Assembly: GCA_022641965.1 (NCBI GenBank)
Contig: JALCDX010000008.1
Coordinates: forward strand, 1-58,605
DNA from: Lactobacillus sp.
Lineage (GTDB): Bacteria; Bacillota; Bacilli; Lactobacillales; Lactobacillaceae
Length of the DNA: 58,605 nucleotides
Direction: 5' to 3'
Shown here: piece by piece, positions 24,005-33,462 of the stretch
Layout of the letters: each line of letters begins with the position of its first letter
How positions within the stretch are numbered: the stretch's first letter is position 1
Notes under the pieces: model-generated
What the model was told of the DNA's origin: nothing
Database searches by the model: none
What the model saw: the letters and a program-made list of their open reading frames with translations, nothing else
Program-made: the position numbers and the translations under genes

Positions 24005-25693
24005 ATGGCTTTTAACGGCTTATTTATTCATAGTTTGCTGGGTGCTATCTCCCCCACCCTGCTCCACGGCAAATTGTCTAAAATTTACCAGCCCTTTGAT
24101 CATGATTTGATTTTTGTTTTCCGTCAGCAGCGTAAAAATTACAAACTGCTTTTGTCAGCTAATTCTCAAAATCCGCGTTTTTACTTCCAGACAGAAGAAA
24201 TTCCTAATCCAGAAAAAGCGCCGGCTTTTGTCATGGTCCTGCGCAAATACTTGGCCGGATCGATTTTGCAAAAAATCGAACAGGTTGGGTTAGACCGGAT
24301 CGTTAATTTTTATTTTTCCAACCGCAATGAACTCGGCGACGAAGTAAATTTGATGTTGTCCTTCGAACTGATGGGACGACACAGCAATGTTTTATTAGTT
24401 GATCAAACAACGGGCAAGATCATCGACTTGCTTAAGCGCATAAATCCAGATGAAAATCGAGCTCGGCTGCTTTTACCACATGCCAAGTACGAATTGCCGC
24501 CATTAAAACCAGGCCTCAATCCTCTCACAACAACAGCAGACGAATTTAAGCAACTAAGCAGCAGTAATGATCCCACTGATTTAGTTCAGCAGGTCACCGG
24601 CCTAGACCGCGATGATCGCGATGAACTGCTGGGCTATTTGACTGATGATTATTCTTTCACGTCCTGGCAAACGTTTTTCAACCAGCTGCAGCATCCTAAA
24701 GCCTATGTCCTGCAAAATCAGCGTCACCGCGATCGCATTTTTTTGTACTTGCCTTACCACTTGGATCTGACGCTGATTAGCAAAGCAGATGATCTCAACG
24801 TCGCTTTAGAAAATTTTTATCACGATCAGGCTACGCGGGACTGGGTCCGGCAAAAATCTGGCCGTATCAGAACTGTCATTAAGAACGAGCAAAAAAAGCT
24901 TCGCAAGAAAATTGCCAAGCTTGAACAGCAGCTTGATGCTGCTCAAAATGCTGATTCGCTCAGAATCAAAGGCGAACTGCTCAATACTTATCTGCGGCAA
25001 GTGCCCGCCGGCGCTGCTTCAGTCAAATTGCCAAATTATTATGATAATAATCAGCCGCTAACAATTGAGCTCGACCCATCCCTGCGGCCAGAACGCAATG
25101 CGCAAAAATACTTCACTCGCTATCAAAAGCTTCGTGATTCGGTCAAGCACGTTAATGAACAGATCAAATTGGCTCAGGCGGATTTAGCATATTTTGAAAC
25201 AATTCAAACTGAAATTGACATCGCTGACCCGCAAGATATTGATGCCATCAATGATGAATTGATCAATCAGGGCTACTTGCATGTTCAAAAACAGCAGCAT
25301 CGGCGTAAGAAGATTACCAGCCGTATCTTGCCGCAGTTTAAGCTGTCTTCTGGCAAAACTGTCTTAGTCGGAAAAAACAATTATGAAAACGACTGGCTAA
25401 CTTTTAAAAAAGCCAATAAAAACGACTATTGGTTCCACGTCAAAAATATGCCAGGTTCGCATACAATTTTGCAAGACAGCGAACCAACAGAGGCTGACAT
25501 TCAAGAAGCCGCCGAAATCGCTGCTTATTTTTCAAAAGGCAAGCACTCTAGTCATGTGCCGGTTGATTACATTCAAGTCAAGCGCATCAAAAAGCCGCAT
25601 GGCAGCAAGCCTGGCTTTGTTACTTATCGCGGCCAGCATTCAATTGAAGCAACCCCAATTGAAAGCGAAGTTCTCGCTAAAAAGATCAATTAA
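24005..25693 (+). CDS. rqcH: Rqc2 homologue RqcH (NFACT protein, formerly fibronectin-binding protein)
   Basis: A 562-residue NFACT protein. RqcH binds stalled 50S subunits with peptidyl-tRNA and adds C-terminal alanine tails that mark the chain for degradation. The NFACT-N domain starts MAFNGLFIHSLLGAISPTLLHGKLSKIYQP; a coiled coil covers about residues 290-320 and 375-400; the NFACT-R domain ends the protein with NDYWFHVKNMPGSHTIL and KGKHSSHVPVDYIQVKRIKKPHGSKPGFV. AAGGAGGAG and a TATAAT at 23970 precede the start. Confidence 0.93.
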   Translation: MAFNGLFIHSLLGAISPTLLHGKLSKIYQPFDHDLIFVFRQQRKNYKLLLSANSQNPRFYFQTEEIPNPEKAPAFVMVLRKYLAGSILQKIEQVGLDRIVNFYFSNRNELGDEVNLMLSFELMGRHSNVLLVDQTTGKIIDLLKRINPDENRARLLLPHAKYELPPLKPGLNPLTTTADEFKQLSSSNDPTDLVQQVTGLDRDDRDELLGYLTDDYSFTSWQTFFNQLQHPKAYVLQNQRHRDRIFLYLPYHLDLTLISKADDLNVALENFYHDQATRDWVRQKSGRIRTVIKNEQKKLRKKIAKLEQQLDAAQNADSLRIKGELLNTYLRQVPAGAASVKLPNYYDNNQPLTIELDPSLRPERNAQKYFTRYQKLRDSVKHVNEQIKLAQADLAYFETIQTEIDIADPQDIDAINDELINQGYLHVQKQQHRRKKITSRILPQFKLSSGKTVLVGKNNYENDWLTFKKANKNDYWFHVKNMPGSHTILQDSEPTEADIQEAAEIAAYFSKGKHSSHVPVDYIQVKRIKKPHGSKPGFVTYRGQHSIEATPIESEVLAKKIN

Positions 25694-25700
25694 AACAAGC

Positions 25701-25731
25701 AAAAAGACACTTCGAAATGAAGTGTCTTTTG
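25701..25731. terminator. Bidirectional terminator between rqcH and carB
   Basis: AAAAAGACACTTC pairs with GAAGTGTCTTTT around GAAAT. A T run follows on the plus strand; on the minus strand it can end the fhs-lspA-rluD-carAB transcript. Confidence 0.88.
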
Positions 25732-25754
25732 TGTTTCTTGCTTAAAATTATTTT

Positions 25755-28700
25755 TTAAATTGGCTGGGTGGTCAGTGACAGCGATTCCAAAACTTCTAGT
25801 ACAAACTCTGCCGTTTGCAAGCTTGAAAAGACTGGAATGTGCGTACTTAGTGCTTGGTCACGGATCCTAATAGCATCTTGACTGGCAGCATCAGAGAAAT
25901 CGGTCACGTTGATAACTAGTTTGATTTGGTGACTGAATAATTTGCTAAGGAGGCTATCGCCGCCCTGGTGAATTTTTTTGACAATATCGGTTGTAATACC
26001 AGCTTCGGCCAGCATATTAGCTGTCCCTTCGGTGGCAATCAGCTTAAAGCCAAGCCGGTGGAAACGTTTAGCAATTTGCGTAGCTCGCTCCTTGTCCTTG
26101 TCCTTGACCGAAATGAAAATCGTACCATAAGTTGGCACATACATGCCACTTGCTTCGTAGCCTTTATACAGCGCCTTGGATAAGGCCGGATCACGCCCAA
26201 TAACGTTGCCAGCAGTTTTCATTTTCGAATCAAAAGTGTTGTCGCTGTGATAATTAAGCCAGCTAGAAACAGGCATTTTGATATAGATCAGCTTATTAGT
26301 CAGTTGCCAAGCTTGCGGTTTTACTAAGGATGGCAGTTTTTGACCCAGTAAAATAGATGTTGCTAAGCCCACCAAATTTTGGTTTAAAACTTTCGACATA
26401 AAGGCCAAATTATGACCGGCATATGTTTTGAGCTGCAAGAAATAGAGCTGGCCATCGGCGATCAAAAAGTTCAGATTGATTGGCCCAACTAAGTGCTCGG
26501 CTTTAATCAAGCCAGCCGTGGCTGTGCGAATAGCTTGCTCATTAACTTTTTTCAAGTTTTGCGGCGGAAAAACGGCGATTGAATCGCTTGCATGCGAGCC
26601 AGATTGTTCCAAGTGCTCAATAATTCCAGGTATGGTGACATGCATTCCGTCTGAAATGGCTGCGACTTCGTATTTCGCTCCAGCAATAAATTTAGAAATC
26701 CGAATGGTTTTTAATTCATTTTCTTGAATATATTTGCTTAAAGCCGGCATGTCAAAGACGACCGCTGATTTTTGTTCCTGCTTTTGATGACTAGTCCCGC
26801 CAATCAGTACTGGAAAACCTACTTTGACTGCAAAGCTGTAAGCTTTATTTTCATCGCTAGTCCGCAAGGCCGGCGGCATTGAAATTGACAACCGCTCAGT
26901 AATAGCATGCCAGTTTGGTTTAGTCAAAGCCGGCTGACCGATAATTTTGAGCCCTGCCCCAACCAGTTGCTTACGCAAAGCATTGACCTTTTTGCCGGAA
27001 AATTCCGTCATGACTTCAGTAATTTGCTCGCGCTCAGCAATATCCAAGATGTTTTCTAAAGTGACTGGTTCAAAGTAGACCTTGTTAACCGCATTATAGG
27101 CAGCAGAAATTGATTCAGCATTATTGCTGAGCAAAATAGCCGTTCTTCCCTGTGCTCGCAGGGTTTGCGCTGCTTGATAAAGCATGAAGTCGAATTCGCT
27201 GGTTTGCGAAACTTGGAAGGGATACAGCCCGACCAATAAAACCTTATTTTGACTAGTTTGCTGGCCGGCTTCATCTTCAACCCCGTAAGCTGAATAAACA
27301 GCATTGATTTTGGGCTGCCACATGCCAGCCGCTCCGTTCACTCGCAAATAAACCGGCTCAATCCCCGCTTGTGTGCGGGCCTGTCTGATTTCACGGGCTG
27401 ATAAAGACGCTAGTTTAGCGATTGCTTTGTCTGAAAAACCTGTCTTTTTAGCAGCTAAAAGCAAGTCACTCGCAGGCACTTGGCTAGTTACGAGTCGATT
27501 CATGACGTCAATTGCCTGGTTCAGCAGTCGCAAAAACAATGGTTGAATTTTGGTAGCCGCTTGAATTTTAACCAGACTAATTTTACGCGCCAAGGCCGCT
27601 AGTAAAACTATCAGGTGCATTTCGTCAGGATGGCTCAAATCGTGCAAGACTACGTCATCATTTTTGGCAACTTCAGCTTGAAACACACTGGCAGCATTGC
27701 TGAAACTCATCGTTGATTCCAAGCCCTTGAAAAATGCTGACGAGAAATCAATTCCCAAGCTGATTGTTTCACCACTAGCTTGCATCCTAGGCCCCAGTTC
27801 ATAATGATTGAATCCGCTATCAGAAAATGACCAGTAAGGTGTCTTCACAGCAACTGCATCTAGAACTGGTTCTACCGCTGCATTTAAGCCAGACTCTGGG
27901 TCGTCAATTTCATTTAAATTGTAGCCTAAAGCCAGCTTAGCCGTTACATAGCCTAAACTGTAAACCCCAGCTCGATAAGCAAGCAATGAACTGCGGGCAA
28001 TCCGCGGTTTAAAGCCTAAAATTTTCACCGCTAATTGATTAAGATCATGCTTAACTGCAAAGTGCAAACTAAGCGCACCGACCAAATCCAAGTTGGCGGC
28101 GACTTTGCCAGCATAAGCGCGCAAACGCTGTACTTCATCATTGTTAAAACCTAGCAGCGGCGAGATCAAGATCGAATCGCCAGAATTAATCGCCACCGGT
28201 TCTAAAGACGAAGCCAAGTTGATGAAGCAAACGTTTCCGTTACCATCGCGCACTAAGTCGACGATAACTTCTTCCCAATCGGACAAGTCTTCCGTTATGC
28301 GATAATTGTGCAATTTGAAATGTTCACTCGTCCGTTCTTGCTCAAAATATTTTTCTAAGCCGCCTTGATCTTCAAAATGCAAGTGATCATTTTTCACATA
28401 ACGGTGATATTTAGTCAGGAGGACTGGATATGTCAGCTGCTTTAGTGTTTGGGTCAGTGGCACGTTTTTTTGCAAACGCCAGGATTTGCTGGTAGGCAGT
28501 TGATTGTCACGCAAAAATTTTAGCTGCTGACTTTGCTGCTGCAGCAAAAGTGCCTTTTTAGTGACGGTCAGCAGTTCAATCTGCATTTCGTTCAAAATGC
28601 CATCTTCCAACAGCTGTCTGGTTAAATTCAGTCCCACTAGGCTGCCGTAAGCAGTGACAATGGCATTTGGCTCTTCAATCCGCAAAATCCGCTTCATAAA

Positions 28701-28916
28701 AGACAGCGTCAGCGGCTCAAGGTAAATCGTAACGCCAGGCCGTTTATTGGTTGCGATGGTGGCTGGATTAGGATTGACCAGCACGACCTGCACATTGTCT
28801 TCAACAAAGGCATCGATAGCCTGCTTGGTCATTAAGTCCAGCTCAGCAACGGCCCCAACAATATTGGGACCAGACCCGATAATTAATACTTTGTTCAAAT
28901 CAGTTCTTAACGGCAT
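25755..28916 (-). CDS. carB: CarB-like protein, predicted catalytically inactive
   Basis: A 1053-residue homologue of the large subunit of carbamoyl phosphate synthetase, with all parts in order: first ATP-grasp half, oligomerisation part, second ATP-grasp half (from about 555) and the C-terminal MGS-like allosteric domain (from about 930). By eye alignment with E. coli CarB, metal ligands E299/N301 are G301/K303 and E841/N843 are Q828/K830; Q285 is H285, R169 is T168, R715 is Gly, and both GG loops are gone. The allosteric domain keeps ATEGTA and GTIFISVKD. The frame is unbroken and overlaps carA by 17 bases. A pseudoenzyme or sensor role is inference. Confidence 0.85.
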   Translation of the reverse strand: MPLRTDLNKVLIIGSGPNIVGAVAELDLMTKQAIDAFVEDNVQVVLVNPNPATIATNKRPGVTIYLEPLTLSFMKRILRIEEPNAIVTAYGSLVGLNLTRQLLEDGILNEMQIELLTVTKKALLLQQQSQQLKFLRDNQLPTSKSWRLQKNVPLTQTLKQLTYPVLLTKYHRYVKNDHLHFEDQGGLEKYFEQERTSEHFKLHNYRITEDLSDWEEVIVDLVRDGNGNVCFINLASSLEPVAINSGDSILISPLLGFNNDEVQRLRAYAGKVAANLDLVGALSLHFAVKHDLNQLAVKILGFKPRIARSSLLAYRAGVYSLGYVTAKLALGYNLNEIDDPESGLNAAVEPVLDAVAVKTPYWSFSDSGFNHYELGPRMQASGETISLGIDFSSAFFKGLESTMSFSNAASVFQAEVAKNDDVVLHDLSHPDEMHLIVLLAALARKISLVKIQAATKIQPLFLRLLNQAIDVMNRLVTSQVPASDLLLAAKKTGFSDKAIAKLASLSAREIRQARTQAGIEPVYLRVNGAAGMWQPKINAVYSAYGVEDEAGQQTSQNKVLLVGLYPFQVSQTSEFDFMLYQAAQTLRAQGRTAILLSNNAESISAAYNAVNKVYFEPVTLENILDIAEREQITEVMTEFSGKKVNALRKQLVGAGLKIIGQPALTKPNWHAITERLSISMPPALRTSDENKAYSFAVKVGFPVLIGGTSHQKQEQKSAVVFDMPALSKYIQENELKTIRISKFIAGAKYEVAAISDGMHVTIPGIIEHLEQSGSHASDSIAVFPPQNLKKVNEQAIRTATAGLIKAEHLVGPINLNFLIADGQLYFLQLKTYAGHNLAFMSKVLNQNLVGLATSILLGQKLPSLVKPQAWQLTNKLIYIKMPVSSWLNYHSDNTFDSKMKTAGNVIGRDPALSKALYKGYEASGMYVPTYGTIFISVKDKDKERATQIAKRFHRLGFKLIATEGTANMLAEAGITTDIVKKIHQGGDSLLSKLFSHQIKLVINVTDFSDAASQDAIRIRDQALSTHIPVFSSLQTAEFVLEVLESLSLTTQPI

Positions 28917-29967
28917 TTTTATTCATCATCTTAAAAAAATCATCAAAAATGACACTCGCTTCAAAAGCACCAGGTGAACCCTCTGGGTTAAAAGCAGTGG
29001 CTATAATTTTTTCCTCGTCAAAGCGGTAGCCGGCCAGCAAATCGCTATGCAAATCGTAATATTTTTCAGAAAAATCAAATTCTACCGTTTGCGGAAGCGC
29101 CAATTGGGATAGATTCATGGCAGTTTGCCAGATCAGGCCGGTATTTTGTGCAATGACCGGATAATTGCTGCCATTATAGGCAGGCTGTAAATCTGCTAGT
29201 TCAAATTTCAAATAGTCGCTCAAGGCAAGAAAGCCCAAACCAATGCCCATAAACGGCAACTTGGTTAAAAAGCGTTTAAAAATTGGCGCTAAATTGCTGC
29301 GTACTTCTTGCACGGATCCAGGGCCATTTGAAACGATCAACCCATTTGGCTGCAAATTTGCTATGTCTTCGGCGCTAGCGGTCACCGGCATCACAACGAC
29401 ATTAATTTTGCGCAGAGATAAAGAACGCAGCAGCGAATTTTTCAAGCCTAGATCAATCACAGCGACAGTTTTGCCAACATTTGGCACCGCATAAGCATTG
29501 GTCGTTGAGGTCTGGGCAGTTTTGTTTTTAGGCAGAACTAGGGCCTTAATCTGGTCAAAAGCATGCTGGTCGTCGGTATCCATAATCGAGGCTTTAATGA
29601 CCGGCTCAGCCACCAGTTTTCTGACCAAAGCATGCGTATCAACGCCATAAATACCCGGAATGCCCTTTTCTTGCAAAAAATCATTCAGGTCTTCTGCGGC
29701 TGAGCGGCCGGTAGCAGCCACTCCGCCAGCAATAATGCCTTTAATGCGCGGATTAATCGCTTCATAATCAATAGCATTAATACCGCTAGCCCCAATCAAG
29801 GGTGTCGAAAACAGCAAAATTTTACCGTCATTAGCAGGGTCTGTTAGAGCCTCTTGATAGCCGTAATTACCGGTAAACAGGGCTAGCTCGCCAGTGGTGA
29901 TAGTTGAGGCGCCAAAGCCTTCGCCAGCAAAAGAAGTTCCATCTGCTAAAACTAAATAGCGTTTCAT
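28900..29967 (-). CDS. carA: CarA-like protein, predicted inactive glutaminase
   Basis: A 355-residue homologue of the small subunit of carbamoyl phosphate synthetase. The N-terminal CPSase domain is clear (FTGNYGYQEALTDPAN, GIPGIYGVDTHALVRKL), and so is the amidotransferase fold (VAVIDLGLKNSLLRSL, IVSNGPGSV). The nucleophile elbow GICLG reads GIGLG (G243 for Cys), the HPE triad motif reads NPE (N327), and QNHG reads QNTG. It therefore should not release ammonia from glutamine. It overlaps rluD by 4 bases (ATGA), which argues for maintained coupling. Confidence 0.87.
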   Translation of the reverse strand: MKRYLVLADGTSFAGEGFGASTITTGELALFTGNYGYQEALTDPANDGKILLFSTPLIGASGINAIDYEAINPRIKGIIAGGVAATGRSAAEDLNDFLQEKGIPGIYGVDTHALVRKLVAEPVIKASIMDTDDQHAFDQIKALVLPKNKTAQTSTTNAYAVPNVGKTVAVIDLGLKNSLLRSLSLRKINVVVMPVTASAEDIANLQPNGLIVSNGPGSVQEVRSNLAPIFKRFLTKLPFMGIGLGFLALSDYLKFELADLQPAYNGSNYPVIAQNTGLIWQTAMNLSQLALPQTVEFDFSEKYYDLHSDLLAGYRFDEEKIIATAFNPEGSPGAFEASVIFDDFFKMMNKNAVKN

Positions 29968-30875
29968 TGTTTTGCCTCTTTTCTTAGTCTGGCTAAAGTA
30001 GTCTGAAAAATTGCTGGTGGCTCAACTGAGAATTCGCACCATTTGCCCGTACGGGGATGCTTAAAGCCTAACACCCCAGCATGCAGAAATTGCCCATGTC
30101 CTGGCAATGTATGCCGAGGTCCATACAAAGGATCGCCAGCAACTGGATGGCCGATATAAGCTAAGTGTACCCGAATTTGGTGAGTGCGACCAGTTTCTAG
30201 CTGACAGGCAATCAAACTGTAGCCCCGGAATTGCTCTAGCACCTTAAAGTGAGTCACAGCAGCCTTGCCGCCAGCCACAACTGCCATTTGCTTGCGATCA
30301 TATGGGTTGCGGCCAATCGGCGCATCAACCGTGCCGGTCTTTTCCGTAAAATTGCCATGCACGATCGCTAGATAAACTCGCTTATTGCTTTTTTCAGCCA
30401 GCTGCTTTTCTAACGATGAGCGGGCTGCGGCATTTTTGGCAATCATCAATAAGCCAGAAGTGTCTTTATCAATGCGATGCACAATGCCTGGTCGAAAGCC
30501 CTCAGGGCTTTTAGCCAATTCGCGCGTATGAAACAGCAGTGCATTCACTAAAGTATGGTCTGGATGGCCAGCTGATGGATGAACTACCATTCCTTGCGGC
30601 TTATTAACCACGATGACGTCTTGGTCTTCATAAACAATCGCTAACGGGATATTTTCTGGCTCAATTGATAACGGCTGCAAAGCCGGCACATGAACTGAAA
30701 TCTTGGCAAGCTGTTCTAGCTTCAGCGAACTTTTAGCTTTTTGCCCGTCAACTAGAATATCGCCGCTTTTGATTAATTCCTGCACGCGCGTCCGGCTAAG
30801 AGACTTTATTTGGCCGGCCACAAACTTATCCAATCGTTCGCCGCTGCCTAAGGCCTGCAATTGATAATCAGTCAT
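29964..30875 (-). CDS. RluD-family 23S rRNA pseudouridine synthase
   Basis: A 303-residue enzyme that isomerises uridines in 23S rRNA. An S4 domain (LDKFVAGQIKSLSRTRVQELIKSGDILV) precedes the catalytic domain with HRIDKDTSGLLMIAKN, whose aspartate is the nucleophile, and GRTHQIRVHLAYIGHPVAGDPLYG. I start at ATG 30875, which overlaps the lspA stop by 8 bases and has AAGGA before it, not at the earlier in-frame codon 30893. The lspA-rluD order is conserved in Bacilli, where the pyr operon usually comes next. Confidence 0.93.
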   Translation of the reverse strand: MTDYQLQALGSGERLDKFVAGQIKSLSRTRVQELIKSGDILVDGQKAKSSLKLEQLAKISVHVPALQPLSIEPENIPLAIVYEDQDVIVVNKPQGMVVHPSAGHPDHTLVNALLFHTRELAKSPEGFRPGIVHRIDKDTSGLLMIAKNAAARSSLEKQLAEKSNKRVYLAIVHGNFTEKTGTVDAPIGRNPYDRKQMAVVAGGKAAVTHFKVLEQFRGYSLIACQLETGRTHQIRVHLAYIGHPVAGDPLYGPRHTLPGHGQFLHAGVLGFKHPRTGKWCEFSVEPPAIFQTTLARLRKEAKQ

Positions 30876-31329
30876 GCTTTTCCTTGCCTTCAAAGAAAAT
30901 CAAATAGATAAAAATCAAAATGATGCCGACGGTAATGGCACTATCTGCAAGATTAAAAATATTAAAATTCATAAAATCGAGCTGAATCATGTCCACAACA
31001 TAATGATAGTGCAAGCGGTCAATCAAATTGCCGATGATTCCGCCCAAAACCAGGCTGAGGCCGACACTAAATAAGACTGAACGTGGCGATTGTTTGAACA
31101 AGTAATAGAGTACGATGGCAATGGCAATCACAGAAATAATGTAGAAAAATACCATCTGGCCGGGAAAGATATTCCAGGCAGCACCATTATTGCGCAAATA
31201 AGTCAGCGAAAATAAGCCGGGCACAGCCGGCTTAACTTCTCCTAGCGCCCAATTATTAACGATCAAAGCCTTTAAGCCTTGATCGGCCAGGACAATCAAC
31301 AAAGAAATAATCAAATAAAGTGCTTGCAT
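30868..31329 (-). CDS. lspA: Lipoprotein signal peptidase II
   Basis: A 153-residue membrane aspartyl protease that removes the signal peptide of prolipoproteins after lipidation. Four hydrophobic helices are visible. Catalytic aspartates lie in YHYVVDMI and FNLADSAI; the NGAAWNI and GGIIGNLIDR segments are conserved. Its ATG shares one base with the fhs stop codon. Confidence 0.95.
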   Translation of the reverse strand: MQALYLIISLLIVLADQGLKALIVNNWALGEVKPAVPGLFSLTYLRNNGAAWNIFPGQMVFFYIISVIAIAIVLYYLFKQSPRSVLFSVGLSLVLGGIIGNLIDRLHYHYVVDMIQLDFMNFNIFNLADSAITVGIILIFIYLIFFEGKEKHD

Positions 31330-33008
31330 TAGAATAAACCAGAAATTTTGCCATTATTATCAACATCGATGTCTAAAGCTGCTGGGTGTTTTGGCAAGCC
31401 TGGCATGCTTAAGACATGACCTGTGCGCACAACTACAAAACCTGCCCCATTCTTCAGCTGCAGCGAACGGACATGTAAAACGAAACCTGTTGGGGCACCC
31501 AATATTTTTTTATCATCAGTGAAACTAAATTGTGTCTTTGCAATAATAACTGGCAGTTTGTCTTTGCCCAAACGCTGCAAATGAGCCAATTGCTGTTTAG
31601 CCAAGTCGCTATATTCAACTTGCCCAGCCCCATAAACGCGCTTAGCAATTTTTTCAATTTTAACATCGACTGGGTCGTCATTTTGGTAAGTCCGTTTAAT
31701 TTCATTAGCCGGTGCAGCTTGCAGCAAGTGCAAAACTTTTTCTGCTGCTTCATTGCTGGAATCAGTGCCGCGATCGTGATAATTTACGACTGCACACTCA
31801 ACTCCTTCAGCCTCAATTAGCTGCCGTAAAGTGGCTAGCTCAGCCTGAGTATCAGTAGCAAACTCATTAATCAAAACGATCACCGGCAAGCCGTAAAGCC
31901 GCATATTGTTCATATGCCGCTGCAAATTGCTGAAGCCTGCTTTCAGCGAGGCAAGATTTTCTTGTCCCAAATGATCAGTGGACTGCTCTGCTTGGTATTT
32001 CAAAGCCCGCACTGTTGCCACAACCACAACAGCATCAGGCTGCTTATCCAAATGCTGCGAGACAAAATCCATAAATTTTTGTCCGCCTAAATCGGCTCCA
32101 AAGCCGGCTTCGGTCAGAACGATATCGCTTAAATGCAAAGCTAAATTCGTTGCTAAAATTGAATTTGCTCCGTGCGCAATATTGGCAAACGGCCCGCCGT
32201 GAACAAATGCTGGCACATGGTACAAAGTTTGCACCAAATTTGGCTCCAGTGCTTTAGACAGCAAAGCAGCAATCGCACCTTCAAAATGAAGCTGTTTGAC
32301 ATAAACCGGCTCGTCATTAACTGTGTACCCAACTAGCATATTGCCAATCCGACGCTTCAAATCATCAATATCTGCAGCTAAACACAAAATTGCCATCAGC
32401 TCATTAGCCACGGTAATAGCAAAATGATCCTCACGCTCAATCCCGTTAAAACGTGAGCCTTGACCGATCGTAATTTTTCTCAGCGTCCGGTCATTGACGT
32501 CTAGCCCCCGCTTCAGCAAAATCCGGTTTGGATCTAGTTGCAAGCTGTTGTCTTGATACAAATAATTGTCAACCAAAGCCGCCAGAGTATCAATTGCACT
32601 AGTCAAAGCATGCATATCGCCAGTAAAGTGCAAGTTGATGTCTTCCATCGGAATTATTTGAGCTTTGCCGCCGCCAGTAGCACCGCCCTTGAGGCCAAAG
32701 ACTGGTCCCATTGAGGGTTCACGCAGTGCGATGGCTACTCGCTGGTGCTCTTGTTCTTGCAAAGCATCCCCTAACCCGATTGTAATCGTAGATTTGCCTT
32801 CACCAGCTGGGGTTGGACTGATCGAAGTAACCAAAATCAGTTTGCCCAAATGCTGATTAGCTCGAATGCGCTTAATAGCCGGCCAAGTAATCTTGGCTTT
32901 ATCATGACCATAAACTTCTAAATCAGCTGGTTGCAAATTCAGTTTAGCAGCAATTTTTTCAATTGGTTCGGCCTTAGTTGCTTGTGCAATTTCAATATCA
33001 GATTTCAT
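31329..33008 (-). CDS. fhs: Formate--tetrahydrofolate ligase
   Basis: A 559-residue ATP-dependent ligase that makes 10-formyltetrahydrofolate for purine synthesis and Met-tRNA formylation. The phosphate loop is [40 protein letters not shown] and [13 protein letters not shown] are family hallmarks. Full length (family 550-560). It overlaps the small membrane protein upstream by 11 bases and lspA downstream by 1, so the block is one tightly coupled operon. Confidence 0.96.
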   Translation of the reverse strand: MKSDIEIAQATKAEPIEKIAAKLNLQPADLEVYGHDKAKITWPAIKRIRANQHLGKLILVTSISPTPAGEGKSTITIGLGDALQEQEHQRVAIALREPSMGPVFGLKGGATGGGKAQIIPMEDINLHFTGDMHALTSAIDTLAALVDNYLYQDNSLQLDPNRILLKRGLDVNDRTLRKITIGQGSRFNGIEREDHFAITVANELMAILCLAADIDDLKRRIGNMLVGYTVNDEPVYVKQLHFEGAIAALLSKALEPNLVQTLYHVPAFVHGGPFANIAHGANSILATNLALHLSDIVLTEAGFGADLGGQKFMDFVSQHLDKQPDAVVVVATVRALKYQAEQSTDHLGQENLASLKAGFSNLQRHMNNMRLYGLPVIVLINEFATDTQAELATLRQLIEAEGVECAVVNYHDRGTDSSNEAAEKVLHLLQAAPANEIKRTYQNDDPVDVKIEKIAKRVYGAGQVEYSDLAKQQLAHLQRLGKDKLPVIIAKTQFSFTDDKKILGAPTGFVLHVRSLQLKNGAGFVVVRTGHVLSMPGLPKHPAALDIDVDNNGKISGLF

Positions 33009-33366
33009 CGGTACGTTCTCCTTTGCGTTTCTTGATCAATAGCAAAGTCAGCTGCTTATAATCAGACAGCTTGACTTGATAAATACGAATAACTGAAAAA
33101 GCAACCAGCAACTGGGCGGACTTAATGGCCTGTGCTTGGCGTTCATAAGGCAATCTAATTTTGGTGTGCTCATCCTCCTTGCTGATGTAGCAGGTTAACA
33201 AACTATAGAGCAAAATTAAAGCAAACAAAGCCCCAACACCGACTGCTGGCCAAGAAATGTTGCGATTGCTTTCGTAGGCAATAATGAAAGCAATAAACAG
33301 CAAATCCAGCAGCCAGCTATTGTAAATTAGACCGGCTTTGCCTAAAAGCAGACAATGTTTCTTCAT
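32998..33366 (-). CDS. Small membrane protein, EbsA-like
   Basis: A 122-residue protein with two hydrophobic segments (about residues 16-30 and 38-60) and a basic cytoplasmic tail. Overall size, membrane layout and place next to fhs/lspA resemble the EbsA family of lactic acid bacteria, but no motif is decisive. GGAGCGCC precedes the ATG. It is the first gene of the operon leading to carAB, with a TATAAT at about 33402-33397 on the minus strand as likely -10. Confidence 0.5.
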   Translation of the reverse strand: MKKHCLLLGKAGLIYNSWLLDLLFIAFIIAYESNRNISWPAVGVGALFALILLYSLLTCYISKEDEHTKIRLPYERQAQAIKSAQLLVAFSVIRIYQVKLSDYKQLTLLLIKKRKGERTDEI

Positions 33367-33410
33367 AGGCGCTCCTTATGATAAGATTTTCATAGATAAT
33401 TATAGCAGAA

Positions 33411-33435
33411 ATGCCAATCTTTTGATGATTGGCAA
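33411..33435. repeat. Perfect inverted repeat in a divergent intergenic region
   Basis: TGCCAATC, a 7-base spacer and GATTGGCA lie between the EbsA-like/fhs operon and the second degV gene. No T run follows, so a terminator is unlikely; an operator is plausible. The binding protein is unknown. Confidence 0.5.
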
Positions 33436-33462
33436 ATGGGATAGAAAAATGGAGTGAACATC

